NCBI GenBank assembly: GCA_021372535.1
Contig: JAJFUH010000047.1
Coordinates: 1 to 64,000 of the forward strand
DNA: 64,000 nt
DNA from: a bacterium
GTDB lineage: Bacteria > Latescibacterota > Latescibacteria > Latescibacterales > Latescibacteraceae
Direction of reading: 5' to 3'
A program made the translations under genes and the position numbers. Under the pieces are notes generated by a model. That model had not been told where the DNA came from. It saw nothing but the letters and a program-made list of their open reading frames with translations, and made no database searches. Numbering within the stretch: the stretch's first letter is position 1; every line of letters starts with the position of its first letter. Of the stretch, positions 45,633 to 54,591 are shown piece by piece.

Positions 45633-45900
45633 CCTTATCGAAAGCCAGTTCGCGTGCCTCGTTGTTCACAAGCCCGTCCTTTTCACCATACACCGTCCAA
45701 CTCGCGCCGTCATACCGCGCCACTCCGCCGCCGTCGGTGCCGAACCACAGCACACCGTTCGCATCCTCGGCAATCGCCCGTACTTCGTTTGCCGGGAGAC
45801 CGTCCGCCGTGGTGAACTGTCGCCAGCTTCCGTCTCCGGCTGCCGCAACTGCGGACAGACATACTGCGATAATAAATGCACAGAATAATCGTTTTTTCAT
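45580..45900 (-). pseudogene. truncated exported two-component-regulator-type propeller
   Basis: 106 residues: signal peptide (MKKRLFCAFIIAVCLSAVAAAG), then two propeller repeats (WRQFTTADGLPANEVRAIAED, GVLWFGTDGGGVARYDG; then WTVYGEKDGLVNNEARELA, GVLWVGTPRGVSRNDQ) that stop abruptly. Intact family members have many such repeats, so this is an N-terminal fragment. GGGGGT precedes the ATG, so it may still be expressed. Confidence 0.65.
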
Positions 45901-46096
45901 GATTTTACCCCCATTTTTGATGGTTTTTACATATTTGACGGATATATTCCGCCATAAACATCATTTATTGCGGGTATAAACGATATATTTGTACACGTAA
46001 GAGGTGTTTATTATCTAAAAAATATGCCTTATATCACCAGTATAATGAACAGTATTATATGGGTACTAATATATTGAGGAAGGTAATGAAATAAAA

Positions 46097-46112
46097 TGTG
46101 ATGCAGATCACA
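46097..46112. promoter_or_regulatory. CRP/FNR-family-like palindromic site
   Basis: TGTGA-TGCAGA-TCACA, an exact TGTGA-N6-TCACA palindrome flanked by A-rich bases, about 200 bases upstream of the start of the propeller remnant on the minus strand. No other gene starts nearby, since ileS ends here. The rest of 45901-46160 is AT-rich and empty. Confidence 0.45.
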
Positions 46113-46160
46113 AAATTTGAAAATAATGAGAAAATATTTGCTGATATTGGTTAAATCGTA

Positions 46161-46203
46161 TAAAAAATCCGGCAGCACCGTTACCGTTCGGTGCTGCCGG
46201 ATT
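46161..46203 (-). terminator. intrinsic terminator of ileS
   Basis: A 15-bp perfect stem (AATCCGGCAGCACCG with CGGTGCTGCCGGATT) with an 8-base loop and a T run on the minus strand, 25 bases after the ileS stop. Confidence 0.9.
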
Positions 46204-46227
46204 CTGTTTTGCGTGTTCGTGGATACC

Positions 46228-49200
46228 CTACTTCTTCGCCAGCATGATCTCCATCTCGTCGCCCTGGATATCGACCTTTTCCGTGTATAACGGCTCGGTG
46301 AGCGCGCCGAGGTTGAGCTCGGTGGCGAGCACTTCTGTCTTGATGAAGTCCTTGTGTTTCGTGATCGCTTCCCTGAGATCGCCCTGAACATTGAGACCGA
46401 GCCTGATACGGTCGTCGGGGACGAGGTCGGCCTCACGGCGTGCGTTCTGCACGAGGCGGATGACATCGCGGGCAAGCCCCTCGAGCTCGAGGCTGCGGTC
46501 GATATGGAGGTCCAGACAGGCGAACAGCCCTCCGTCCGACATGCAGGCGTGCCCTTCCTCGGCGATAATCCGCAGTTCGAACTCACCCGGCTCGATGACT
46601 TCGCCGGCGGCAAGGAGTGTTCCGTCCTCCTGAATGACACCGCTGCCCGATTTGACCGCCGCGAGGACATCCTTCATCTTCTTTCCGAGGCGGGGGCCGA
46701 GAACGCGGGCGTCCACGGCGATTTCCTGACGGCCCATCACACCGACATCGTCGGTGAAGCTCACATTCTTCACATTGAGCTCGTCCATGATTATCTCGGT
46801 GTACGGCTCGGCGAGATGGGCATCCTTACCGGCGATAATGACCTCGATGAGGGGCTGGCGAACCCTGATGCGGTTCTGGTGACGGACGCCGTGACCGAGG
46901 GAGCACACTCTTCTTACCGCATCCATGCGCCGCAGGATAGTTTCATTCAGCGACAGTTCCGATGGCTTTGGCCAGTCGGCGAGGTGAACCGACCGCTTGT
47001 CCGTCAGGTTACGATACATGGACTCGACCGTGAACGGTAAGAGCGGCGCAGTCATCCTGCATGCCGTCACGAGCACCATATAGAGCGTATCGTACGCATC
47101 CTTCTTGTCGCTGTCCGATTCGCTCTTCCAGAACCGGCGGCGGTTTCTCCGGATATACCAGTTGGTGAGAATTTCCATGAACTCCTCGATGATCGAGCAT
47201 GCGCCTGGGATATCGTACGTATCCATGGACGCGGTCACTTTTTCGAGCGTTTCCGAGAGCTTGGAGATGATGTATACATCCATCTCGTTCACGGAATCCG
47301 TTCGTATGACCGGCCGGTAACCGTCGATGTTAGCGTACAGCACAAGGAAGTAGTATGAATTCCAGAGGGGAGACAGCGCCCCTTTCTGCGCCTGCATGAT
47401 GGCCTTGCCCTCCTGATCGAGCTGGAGATTGCCGCCGCGCAGAATGGAATTGTTCATGAGGAACCACCGGAGTGTATCGGAGCCGATGGATTCCATGACA
47501 TCGTCGAGCGGGGGATAATTTCTGAGCCGTTTTGACAGCTTCTGCCCGTTTTCATCGAGCACGACGCCGTGGCAGATGCTGTTGAGGAATGCGGGCTTGC
47601 CGAACAGTCCGGTCGAGAGCACGATGAGCGTATAGAACCAGCCCCGTGTCTGGGCAATGTATTCGACAATGAAGTCGGCCGGGAAATTGTTCTCGAACCA
47701 CGTTTTGTTCTCGAACGGGTAATGCACCTGGGCGTAGGGCATCGATCCCGATTCGAACCAGCAGTCGAGGACATCCTCGATACGCCTGATAGTCCCCCCG
47801 CAGTCGGGGCAGGGACGGGTGAGCTCGTCAACGTACGGCCGGTGAAGATCGGTGATTTTTGTGCCGAAATCGTTCTCCATGTCCGCTATGGAACCATAAA
47901 CGTCGCGGTGCCCGCACTGCCTGTTATCGCACTCCCATACGGGAAGCGGCGTACCCCAGTAACGGTTGCGTGAGATCGACCAGTCGCGCGCTTCGGCAAT
48001 CCATCGCCCGAACTGGCCGTCCCGGATGTGTTCGGGTATCCAGTTTATCTGCTGGTTGAGTTCGAGCATGCGATCCTTGATGGCGGTGACCTTCACATAC
48101 CATGAAGGGAATGCCCGGTAGATGAGCGGCGTATCGCACCGCCAGCAGAATGGGTAATTGTGCTCGATGGTATCGTGGCGGACGAGAACTCCTTCGTCCC
48201 TGAGACGGCGGATGATGTCACGGTTGGCGTCGAACACATTCATGCCTTTGTAATCGGGGACGCGCTCGTCGAACATGCCCTGATAATCGACCGGCGTGAT
48301 GGTCGGGATGCCGTTGGCGTCGCAGAGTTTCTGGTCATCCTCGCCGAATCCCGGGGCCATGTGAACAATACCCGTGCCGTCCTCGGTGGTGACAAAGTCC
48401 CCGGCCATGATGGTAAACGCATTCGGGGTATCGGCAAAATAATCGAACATCGGAATGTAGGTAAGCCCCACAAGCTCCGATCCCTTGAGGGTTTTCACCT
48501 TCTCGGCGTTCTGGAGCTGTTTTTTGTATGCCTCGACGCGTTCCACGGCGATGAGATAGTGGGTATTCCCTTCGCGGAAAAGCGCATAATCGATGTTCGC
48601 GCCAACTGCGATGCCGAGGTTCGATGGGAGCGTCCACGGGGTCGTCGTCCATACGAGCAGACTCGTGTTCGCGGGCAGCCTGTCCGAATCATTGAGCCTG
48701 AAAAGCACCGTAATGGCAGGGTCCTGTTTGGGACGGGTCGAGTTGTCGATGCGGGTTTCAAAGTTGGAAAGCGGCGTTTCGCACCGGGTGCAGTAGGCAA
48801 GCACCCGTGATCCTTCATAGATAAGCCCCTTGTCGTAGAGAGACTTGAATGCCCAGAGAACGCTTTCCATGTAGTCCGTGTCCATGGTCTTGTAGTCGTT
48901 CTTGAAATCGACCCATCGGCCCTGACGGGTTACCACGCGCTCCCATTCGTCGACATACTTGAGGACGAGACTCCGGCAACCCTCGTTAAAGCGGGCCATG
49001 CCATAATCGAGAATCTGAACCCTGCCGTGGATACCGGCGGTTTTTTCCATCTCCATTTCGGCGGGAAGACCATGACAGTCCCATCCGAACCTGCGGGAAA
49101 CATGACAGCCCTGCATGGTTTTATAACGGGGGACGACATCCTTGACATAACCGGTAAGTACGTGGCCATAATGGGGCAGGCCGTTGGCAAATGGCGGGCC

Positions 49201-49365
49201 GTCGTAAAACACATAATCACGGCCGTCCGACTGTCTGAATCTTACCGATTCTTCGAATGTTCCATCGGCTTTCCAGAATTTCAGAATTTCCTGTTCGACC
49301 GCCGGGAAATCCGGTTTCGGAGAAACGGGATTGAATACGTTTTTCTGTTTCGTTTTTTGACTCAC
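46228..49365 (-). CDS. ileS: isoleucyl-tRNA synthetase
   Basis: 1045 residues from a GTG at 49365, chosen because GGAG lies about 11 bases upstream and the frame extending to 49434 adds residues that do not fit the family. HIGH motif as HYGH (65-68) in PPFANGLPHYGH and KMSKS as KLSKR in LDENGQKLSKRLRNYP. A CP1 editing domain (WTTTPWTLPSNLG) and an anticodon-binding C-terminal domain follow. At 1045 residues with the LSKR variant it belongs to the longer, eukaryote-like IleS type. Cytoplasmic, essential. A strong terminator closes the gene. Confidence 0.93.
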   Translation of the reverse strand: MSQKTKQKNVFNPVSPKPDFPAVEQEILKFWKADGTFEESVRFRQSDGRDYVFYDGPPFANGLPHYGHVLTGYVKDVVPRYKTMQGCHVSRRFGWDCHGLPAEMEMEKTAGIHGRVQILDYGMARFNEGCRSLVLKYVDEWERVVTRQGRWVDFKNDYKTMDTDYMESVLWAFKSLYDKGLIYEGSRVLAYCTRCETPLSNFETRIDNSTRPKQDPAITVLFRLNDSDRLPANTSLLVWTTTPWTLPSNLGIAVGANIDYALFREGNTHYLIAVERVEAYKKQLQNAEKVKTLKGSELVGLTYIPMFDYFADTPNAFTIMAGDFVTTEDGTGIVHMAPGFGEDDQKLCDANGIPTITPVDYQGMFDERVPDYKGMNVFDANRDIIRRLRDEGVLVRHDTIEHNYPFCWRCDTPLIYRAFPSWYVKVTAIKDRMLELNQQINWIPEHIRDGQFGRWIAEARDWSISRNRYWGTPLPVWECDNRQCGHRDVYGSIADMENDFGTKITDLHRPYVDELTRPCPDCGGTIRRIEDVLDCWFESGSMPYAQVHYPFENKTWFENNFPADFIVEYIAQTRGWFYTLIVLSTGLFGKPAFLNSICHGVVLDENGQKLSKRLRNYPPLDDVMESIGSDTLRWFLMNNSILRGGNLQLDQEGKAIMQAQKGALSPLWNSYYFLVLYANIDGYRPVIRTDSVNEMDVYIISKLSETLEKVTASMDTYDIPGACSIIEEFMEILTNWYIRRNRRRFWKSESDSDKKDAYDTLYMVLVTACRMTAPLLPFTVESMYRNLTDKRSVHLADWPKPSELSLNETILRRMDAVRRVCSLGHGVRHQNRIRVRQPLIEVIIAGKDAHLAEPYTEIIMDELNVKNVSFTDDVGVMGRQEIAVDARVLGPRLGKKMKDVLAAVKSGSGVIQEDGTLLAAGEVIEPGEFELRIIAEEGHACMSDGGLFACLDLHIDRSLELEGLARDVIRLVQNARREADLVPDDRIRLGLNVQGDLREAITKHKDFIKTEVLATELNLGALTEPLYTEKVDIQGDEMEIMLAKK

Positions 49366-49393
49366 TGTATGGTATACTCCTCTGCCTCTATGA

Positions 49394-49559
49394 GCGTTGT
49401 GATAAACATCTTTTACGTGGATATAGGCTGTCAAGGGACGGCACGAAGTGCTGATCCCCGATTAATGATTCGGGGACAAGCTTACATGCCCTTGACAGCA
49501 AACAAACAACACATTTCGTCATGGGACTCGTGAAAAATATACTTTTTCACAGCCCTCCT
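49394..49559. repeat. copy 2 of the ~165-bp dispersed intergenic repeat
   Basis: Homologous to 19787-19950. This copy also shows CTGTCAAGGG (49429) mirrored by CCCTTGACAG (49489) and a perfect hairpin GTGAAAAA-N5-TTTTTCAC at its right end, plus GATCCCCGATT...GATTCGGGGA. The rest of 49366-49686 holds nothing coding. Confidence 0.75.
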
Positions 49560-49686
49560 ATATCGTTAATCAGTATGTAAACATTGGAATTAATCTTATA
49601 ATATAATAACTTGAGAATAAGAATACAAGCTCTGCCGTGGTTATCTTCCATGAAAAGGAGAAGCGCGGCCTTTTCCGAATCTTTCC

Positions 49687-50610
49687 TTAAACTTCGCAGC
49701 TTGCCTGTTTCCCGTATCCCTCGATCGACAGTCCTCCGGCCCTGCGGATATGAACTATGGCGTACGCATTGTTCTCAAGCGTCGAACCCTCGACCGCGGC
49801 TCTGAGCGAAATATAGGGAATGCCGTTGATTGTGGCGGAGGCTCCCTTGTGGTCATGTCCCTGGAAGACAAGCCTCACATTGCCTGCATGCTCGAGTATG
49901 GAGCGGATTTCCGGGGCGTTTTTTACCCCGTGCGGATTATCCTCGTCATGGAGATTCTGGTGGACGAAGACAATGGTTGTTTTGCTGAGGCTTTTCGCGA
50001 GATCCGCTTTGAGCCATTCCTGCTGGGGAGGGTGGATATAGGTTTGGGTCCAGTCGAAATTGCCCGCGTTATAATCCGAGCCGTCACCGTTGTAATTTGC
50101 ATCGAGAACGATGAAATGGAGAGTGCCCTCATCGAACGAGTAGTAATTTCCGGTCATACCGGTGTACCGGATGAATTCTTCCTTCGAAAATGTCGCCACA
50201 TCGTGGTTGCCAAGGACATAATACCGTTTACCCGCGAATGACGAGAAGATACCGTCGATGGTTTCAAGATAGCCGGTTTCGGTTTCCCTGTCGGCTTTGT
50301 CGATGATATCGCCGAGCTCGATGACAAAGGCGGGCCCGAGGGAGTTGCATGTCTCGATGAAGGCCCGCAGCTTTGTGTCGGATTCGCGGTAATAACGGTT
50401 TATGTTCATATCCTTGTCGGCATAGTGAAGATCGGTAATAACACCGAAAACCAGACTGTCTTTCTTTTGTGCGGACTTCATGGTATCCTTATGGATTAAT
50501 GTGCAGCCAACCAGACCTGCGGCCGATGTGCATCCGGTTTTCATGAAAGCTCGCCGTGAGCAGTGGTATGTGTCTGAAAAGCGACGGGATAATTTGTACT
50601 TATTAAGCAT
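49687..50610 (-). CDS. Tat-exported calcineurin-like metallophosphoesterase
   Basis: 307 residues from the ATG at 50610. The N-terminus reads SRRAFMKTGC then a small hydrophobic stretch ending LVGCTL, a Tat signal (possibly with a lipobox). The phosphoesterase motifs are DLHYAD, GDIIDKAD, GNHDVA, VHQNLHD and GHDHKGA, supplying the bimetal site. Members of this exported group hydrolyse phosphoesters or cyclic nucleotides. The substrate is unknown. Single gene. Confidence 0.85.
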   Translation of the reverse strand: MLNKYKLSRRFSDTYHCSRRAFMKTGCTSAAGLVGCTLIHKDTMKSAQKKDSLVFGVITDLHYADKDMNINRYYRESDTKLRAFIETCNSLGPAFVIELGDIIDKADRETETGYLETIDGIFSSFAGKRYYVLGNHDVATFSKEEFIRYTGMTGNYYSFDEGTLHFIVLDANYNGDGSDYNAGNFDWTQTYIHPPQQEWLKADLAKSLSKTTIVFVHQNLHDEDNPHGVKNAPEIRSILEHAGNVRLVFQGHDHKGASATINGIPYISLRAAVEGSTLENNAYAIVHIRRAGGLSIEGYGKQASCEV

Positions 50611-50756
50611 TATGGGATTCCACCGGGCTTTCGGAATTGTGGTCAATATATTTTTCCCCGAAAATATATAATTGAGTTAATGATTGATTAACAAGGTTTT
50701 TTTTGCTAATTTCATAATAATATTTCTTTTCAACAGACCGATAATGGGAAAAACAG

Positions 50757-50858
50757 TTCATGACCATGGATGGTCACAACACAGGACAGGAAAGTATTTT
50801 CAGATAAATATGAGTTTTCCTCCGTATCTCTGTTTCTCCGTGGTTAATCCGGATTATT
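50757..50858. repeat. CATGACCAT-GATGGTC / ATTTTCAGATAAA repeat, copy 2
   Basis: Matches 34233-34330 in block order. TGACCATGGATGGTCA is a near-perfect palindrome here. A related fragment, TTCATGAATATTTTCAGATAAA, recurs at 51031-51054, just before the next gene. Confidence 0.6.
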
Positions 50859-50870
50859 CATAACAATATT

Positions 50871-50902
50871 ACCACGAAGACACGAAGACACGAAGACACG
50901 AA
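50871..50902. repeat. short direct repeat (GAAGACAC) x3
   Basis: ACCAC then three head-to-tail GAAGACAC units and a partial fourth. The surrounding gap 50611-51061 is AT-rich and otherwise empty; it also contains AAATCCGCGAAAATCCGCG at about 50979. Confidence 0.8.
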
Positions 50903-51061
50903 TTTATATAACATATTATTTGTATTATTGTTAGAAATTATTAAACGTTAACACCTGAAAGATTTAATTAAAAATAAAAATCCGCGAAAATCCGCGTTCT
51001 ATAATATTATTAAATAGATCGGGATAAACTGTTCATGAATATTTTCAGATAAAAACGGTTT

Positions 51062-52090
51062 ATGAATTCACAAAGATACCTTCCGAAGATAAGCGTCATA
51101 ATCCCCACTCTCAACGCCGAACGTACCCTCGATCGATGTCTTGAAGCGCTGCGGGCGCAGGATTATCCCCGTGAACTCGTGGAGATTGTCATTGCCGATG
51201 GCGGCTCGACAGACCGCACACTCGATATTGCTGGACAGTACGGGGTCGACAGGATTGTTCCCAATCCCCTCAAAACGGGCGAGGCCGGCAAGGCTGCCGC
51301 TATCGAAGCTTCGACCGGAGACCTTCTCGCACTCGTGGATTCGGACAATACTCTCGATGACACAGGGTATTTTTCACGGGCAGCGCGGGTGCTCGAAAAT
51401 CCGTCAGTCGCGGCTGCCGAACCCATCGAATGGACATTCGATTCCGGTGATACCCTCGTAAACCGCTACTGCGCTCTCATCGGAGTGAATGACCCGATCT
51501 GCTATTTCCTCGGGAATTACAACCGGTACAGTCATCTCTCGCGGAAGTTCACCGGAATGCGGCTTGAAACTACAACCGATACACCCGACGCGATTATCGC
51601 TGATATCAGTCCCGATGCGGTGCCCACTTTCGGAGCGAATGGTTTTATCGTGCGTCGCACGGCGCTCGATGGACTCGACTGGAAGCCGTACTACTTCGAC
51701 ATCGATGTCTTCCAGCAGATGGTGAGGAGCGGCCATAACCGTATCGGAGTCATGAAGACCGGGATTCGCCATCTCTACTGCGACCGTGTGGCGACCTTCG
51801 GGAGAAAGCAGGCGCGGAGAATCGGCGATTATCTTCATCATAAAAAAAGGAAAAGCCGGACATACGATTACAGGGCTGTTCCTGCCCGGCGTTATATTAT
51901 ATTTGTCCTTTACACGATTACCGTACTCCCTCTCATGGTTCAGTCGGTGCGGGGCTATCTCCATAAACCCGATAGCGCATGGTGGTTTCACCCGATCGCC
52001 TGCTGGATTACCCTGTGGGAATACGGATGGGGGACAGTCCGTTCGTTTCTCGGCGTTGGAGAATACGATAGAACGACATGGAAACAGTGA
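51062..52090 (+). CDS. GT2 glycosyltransferase, membrane-associated
   Basis: 342 residues. Family 2 core: ISVIIPTLNAERTLDRCLEAL (10-30), IADGGSTDRT (44-53), the metal-binding LVDSDNTLDD (91-100) and a later AAEPIEWTF segment. Two hydrophobic stretches near the C-terminus (YIIFVLYTITVLPLMVQ and WFHPIACWITLWEYG) anchor it in the membrane. It probably transfers a sugar to a lipid-linked or surface polymer. The downstream GT-C-like gene (86 bases away, same strand) suggests a shared glycan or glycolipid role. The start has no obvious binding site. Confidence 0.85.
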   Translation: MNSQRYLPKISVIIPTLNAERTLDRCLEALRAQDYPRELVEIVIADGGSTDRTLDIAGQYGVDRIVPNPLKTGEAGKAAAIEASTGDLLALVDSDNTLDDTGYFSRAARVLENPSVAAAEPIEWTFDSGDTLVNRYCALIGVNDPICYFLGNYNRYSHLSRKFTGMRLETTTDTPDAIIADISPDAVPTFGANGFIVRRTALDGLDWKPYYFDIDVFQQMVRSGHNRIGVMKTGIRHLYCDRVATFGRKQARRIGDYLHHKKRKSRTYDYRAVPARRYIIFVLYTITVLPLMVQSVRGYLHKPDSAWWFHPIACWITLWEYGWGTVRSFLGVGEYDRTTWKQ

Positions 52091-52175
52091 AATTATAAGT
52101 GGTGTTGAGAGAAACGGGTTTCCGATAGAAACCGGCTGTGTCATGGGATACTGACGATCAGAAAGGGAAAAGATC

Positions 52176-54500
52176 GTGGCAAAGAAGAAAAAAACATACG
52201 CTCGGAAGATCGAACCTGCTCCTGTTCAGGCTCCGGGAAAAACGCTCACGGAGTATATCCCGCTGCCCGGACTCGCAGCTGCGGGAATTTATACGGTGAT
52301 TGCCTGTCTGCTCACGTTTCCGCTCATTTTCAGGATGAACAGTTCCATTTACGGTTTTTACGATCACATTTCGACCGACCTGTTCGCCACGATACACTAC
52401 TATTTCTGGTGGATGAAGGAAGCGGTGGCCGGGCTGAAAACATCGCCGCTCATCTGCCCGCTTATCGCTGCGCCTTTCGGATCGAGGATGGTTTTCACCA
52501 ATTTCACCGGTTTCGCCCAGCTTCCGGTCACCATCCTGTTCGGACATCTTTTCAGCAATAACTTCGCCATTCTCTTCAACATTATTGTATCGGGTCTCGG
52601 AGCGTTTTTCCTCGTGCGGCATATTACGAAGAGCCCGGTCGCCGGATTTATCGGGGGAATCATCTATGCATTCTGCCCCAATATGATGGTGCGGTCGTAT
52701 ACGACGTTCGATTCCACTCAGGTGCAGTGGATACCGTTCTATACACTCTTTCTGCTCAGATTCATCGAGGACCGGACATGGAAAAATGCACTGTTGGCCG
52801 GTGTTTTTCTCCTCTTCAATATCCTTTTCTCCATGCCGTACTATCTCGTCTACCTTCCGGTTCACACCATCGTGATTCTGGCGGGATATGCGCTCTGGCA
52901 TGTCTACGGAAACCGTCGGGGATTCGGCGGCTTTGTGCATGACATCCTCACCCCCGATGCTCTGAAAGCCTGGGTAAAAGCGGGGATTGTTCTCGCTGTT
53001 CTCGTGGTGCTTTTCGGCTTTTACTACAAGGTTGTCATCGGCGGGCAGGCAACCATGGAACAGGTTCAGCGGACGAAAGCCCAGCTTGCGGAACTCTCCC
53101 TCAAACCCTCTGATTATCTCGTCCCTCACCCGCGAAGCGCGCTTTTCAAGGGTAATTTCAAGGAAACATACTGGGATGCTGTCGAACGTCCCGAGAAAAA
53201 TTCTGACAGCAATGTCGCTTATGTCGGGTACATAGCTCTTGCACTGGCTGTTCTCGGTCTGATTAAAGGAGCGAGACCCGTGTCGTGGATTTTCCTTGCA
53301 GCCGCGGCTGTGGCGTTCTGGTCCACCATGGGACCGAACTCTCCCTCGGGGCTCATTCATGCGCTTTATGCCCCGTTCGCCCGCCGGATACTGATCTACA
53401 AGGTTTTTGTGCAGCTTTCGGTCGCCGTGCTCGCGGGGATGGGCGCCGCATATCTGTTCCGGCAGATGAAAACCGTATCCGCCGAAGGAATTCTCCTGGG
53501 GATTCTTACGGTCACCATGCTGCTCGAATATGCGATTGTTCCTCCGGCGCTTTCTGTCGATCTCAGCCATAATCCAGCGGTGTACGAGCGTATCCGCGAC
53601 CTCCCCGGGGATGCGAAGATTATCGAAGTTCCCCTCCGGAGAAATAACGGCAATCTCTATCAGGGATATCTCTATTACCAGACGGTGCACGGAAAGAGCC
53701 TGTTCAACCCGTACTTCGGTCTCGGAAGGGTTCCCGAACGGATACGGCCGTTCTACCGTCAGATGGAGGTTCCCATGGAGGCGCAGGAATACTGCAATTT
53801 AGCCGCGCTGCGCTATCTCGGCATCACGCATCTCACATACCATCATGTTATTGCGACAAAGACTGTCATCTTCAGGGGATTTATCGCGCCGGGTTTTCAG
53901 GCGGGGACTTTAGAAGGTCTTAATCCGGTCTGCCGTAACGACAAGGACCCTCAGGAGGACGAATTCGAGAGCCCTTACGATTACACGTTCGCCGATCTCT
54001 ACGAAATCACCGCTGAACCGAATCCGGTTGCCCTCGTGTTCGATTACCGCAGCCCGTACGATCAGGTGCCGGGGGTTACGGATCGTGATGGTTTCATCCC
54101 GGAAATCGGCTGGGTATCGGCGTTTTTCGATACAACAGCGTCATTTTATTATCCCTGGCCCCATGTCAGCAAGACGGAGAAACTCGTTCGCATGATGCAC
54201 CATGACGGCAGGGTGACCGCTGTCAACCTTTCCGGTGAACCGGTTGACTTTTCCATCAGCTTTATTGCCGAATCGGATGACGAAGGCCGTGAACTGACAG
54301 TTCGGTGGAACAACGGCTCCGATGCTGCTCCATCAATTATCGGGCCGTCGCCGGTGACCTGTGAAGCCGGACCGTTTCATCTCGACGGCGGTGCCACCGG
54401 CGAGATTACCATCCGCTGTGCCCGTGAAGCGTTCAAGTACGGCCCCGACAGTATCGAAACGCAGGCGGTATTGAGTGATTTCAGGGTTATTAAGAGATAG
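52176..54500 (+). CDS. large integral membrane protein, GT-C/YfhO-like
   Basis: 774 residues from a GTG at 52176 with AAAGGG upstream. It has about 11 hydrophobic helices in the first 450 residues (YTVIACLLTFPLIF, VTILFGHLFSNNFAILFNIIV, VAGFIGGIIYAFCPNM, LLFNILFSMPYYLVYLPV and so on). An acidic YGFYDHISTDLF loop after the first helix fits the GT-C position of a metal-binding acidic pair. The C-terminal 300 residues form an exported beta-rich domain. GT-C-like proteins of this layout transfer sugars from polyprenyl-phosphate carriers. The family assignment is by topology only. It follows the GT2 gene. Confidence 0.6.
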   Translation: MAKKKKTYARKIEPAPVQAPGKTLTEYIPLPGLAAAGIYTVIACLLTFPLIFRMNSSIYGFYDHISTDLFATIHYYFWWMKEAVAGLKTSPLICPLIAAPFGSRMVFTNFTGFAQLPVTILFGHLFSNNFAILFNIIVSGLGAFFLVRHITKSPVAGFIGGIIYAFCPNMMVRSYTTFDSTQVQWIPFYTLFLLRFIEDRTWKNALLAGVFLLFNILFSMPYYLVYLPVHTIVILAGYALWHVYGNRRGFGGFVHDILTPDALKAWVKAGIVLAVLVVLFGFYYKVVIGGQATMEQVQRTKAQLAELSLKPSDYLVPHPRSALFKGNFKETYWDAVERPEKNSDSNVAYVGYIALALAVLGLIKGARPVSWIFLAAAAVAFWSTMGPNSPSGLIHALYAPFARRILIYKVFVQLSVAVLAGMGAAYLFRQMKTVSAEGILLGILTVTMLLEYAIVPPALSVDLSHNPAVYERIRDLPGDAKIIEVPLRRNNGNLYQGYLYYQTVHGKSLFNPYFGLGRVPERIRPFYRQMEVPMEAQEYCNLAALRYLGITHLTYHHVIATKTVIFRGFIAPGFQAGTLEGLNPVCRNDKDPQEDEFESPYDYTFADLYEITAEPNPVALVFDYRSPYDQVPGVTDRDGFIPEIGWVSAFFDTTASFYYPWPHVSKTEKLVRMMHHDGRVTAVNLSGEPVDFSISFIAESDDEGRELTVRWNNGSDAAPSIIGPSPVTCEAGPFHLDGGATGEITIRCAREAFKYGPDSIETQAVLSDFRVIKR

Positions 54501-54591
54501 ACAGGGGAAAGTAACCATTACGAGGTTAATCCCTATTCATGAGAAAATCGGTATAAATCATTGTATTATATTTACTTCATGGGAGGATGTT

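Noticed and set aside
46228-49434. Longer IleS start at 49434
   Set aside because: The extra 23 residues do not match the family and lack a ribosome binding site; the GTG at 49365 has one.
50871-50902. CRISPR-like array
   Set aside because: Repeats are only 8 bases and directly adjacent with no spacers, and no cas gene is present.
52158-53690. Long (510-codon) antisense open frame
   Set aside because: It lies entirely opposite the intact membrane-protein gene, has no signal, start site or family motif, and its length follows from the codon bias of the sense gene.
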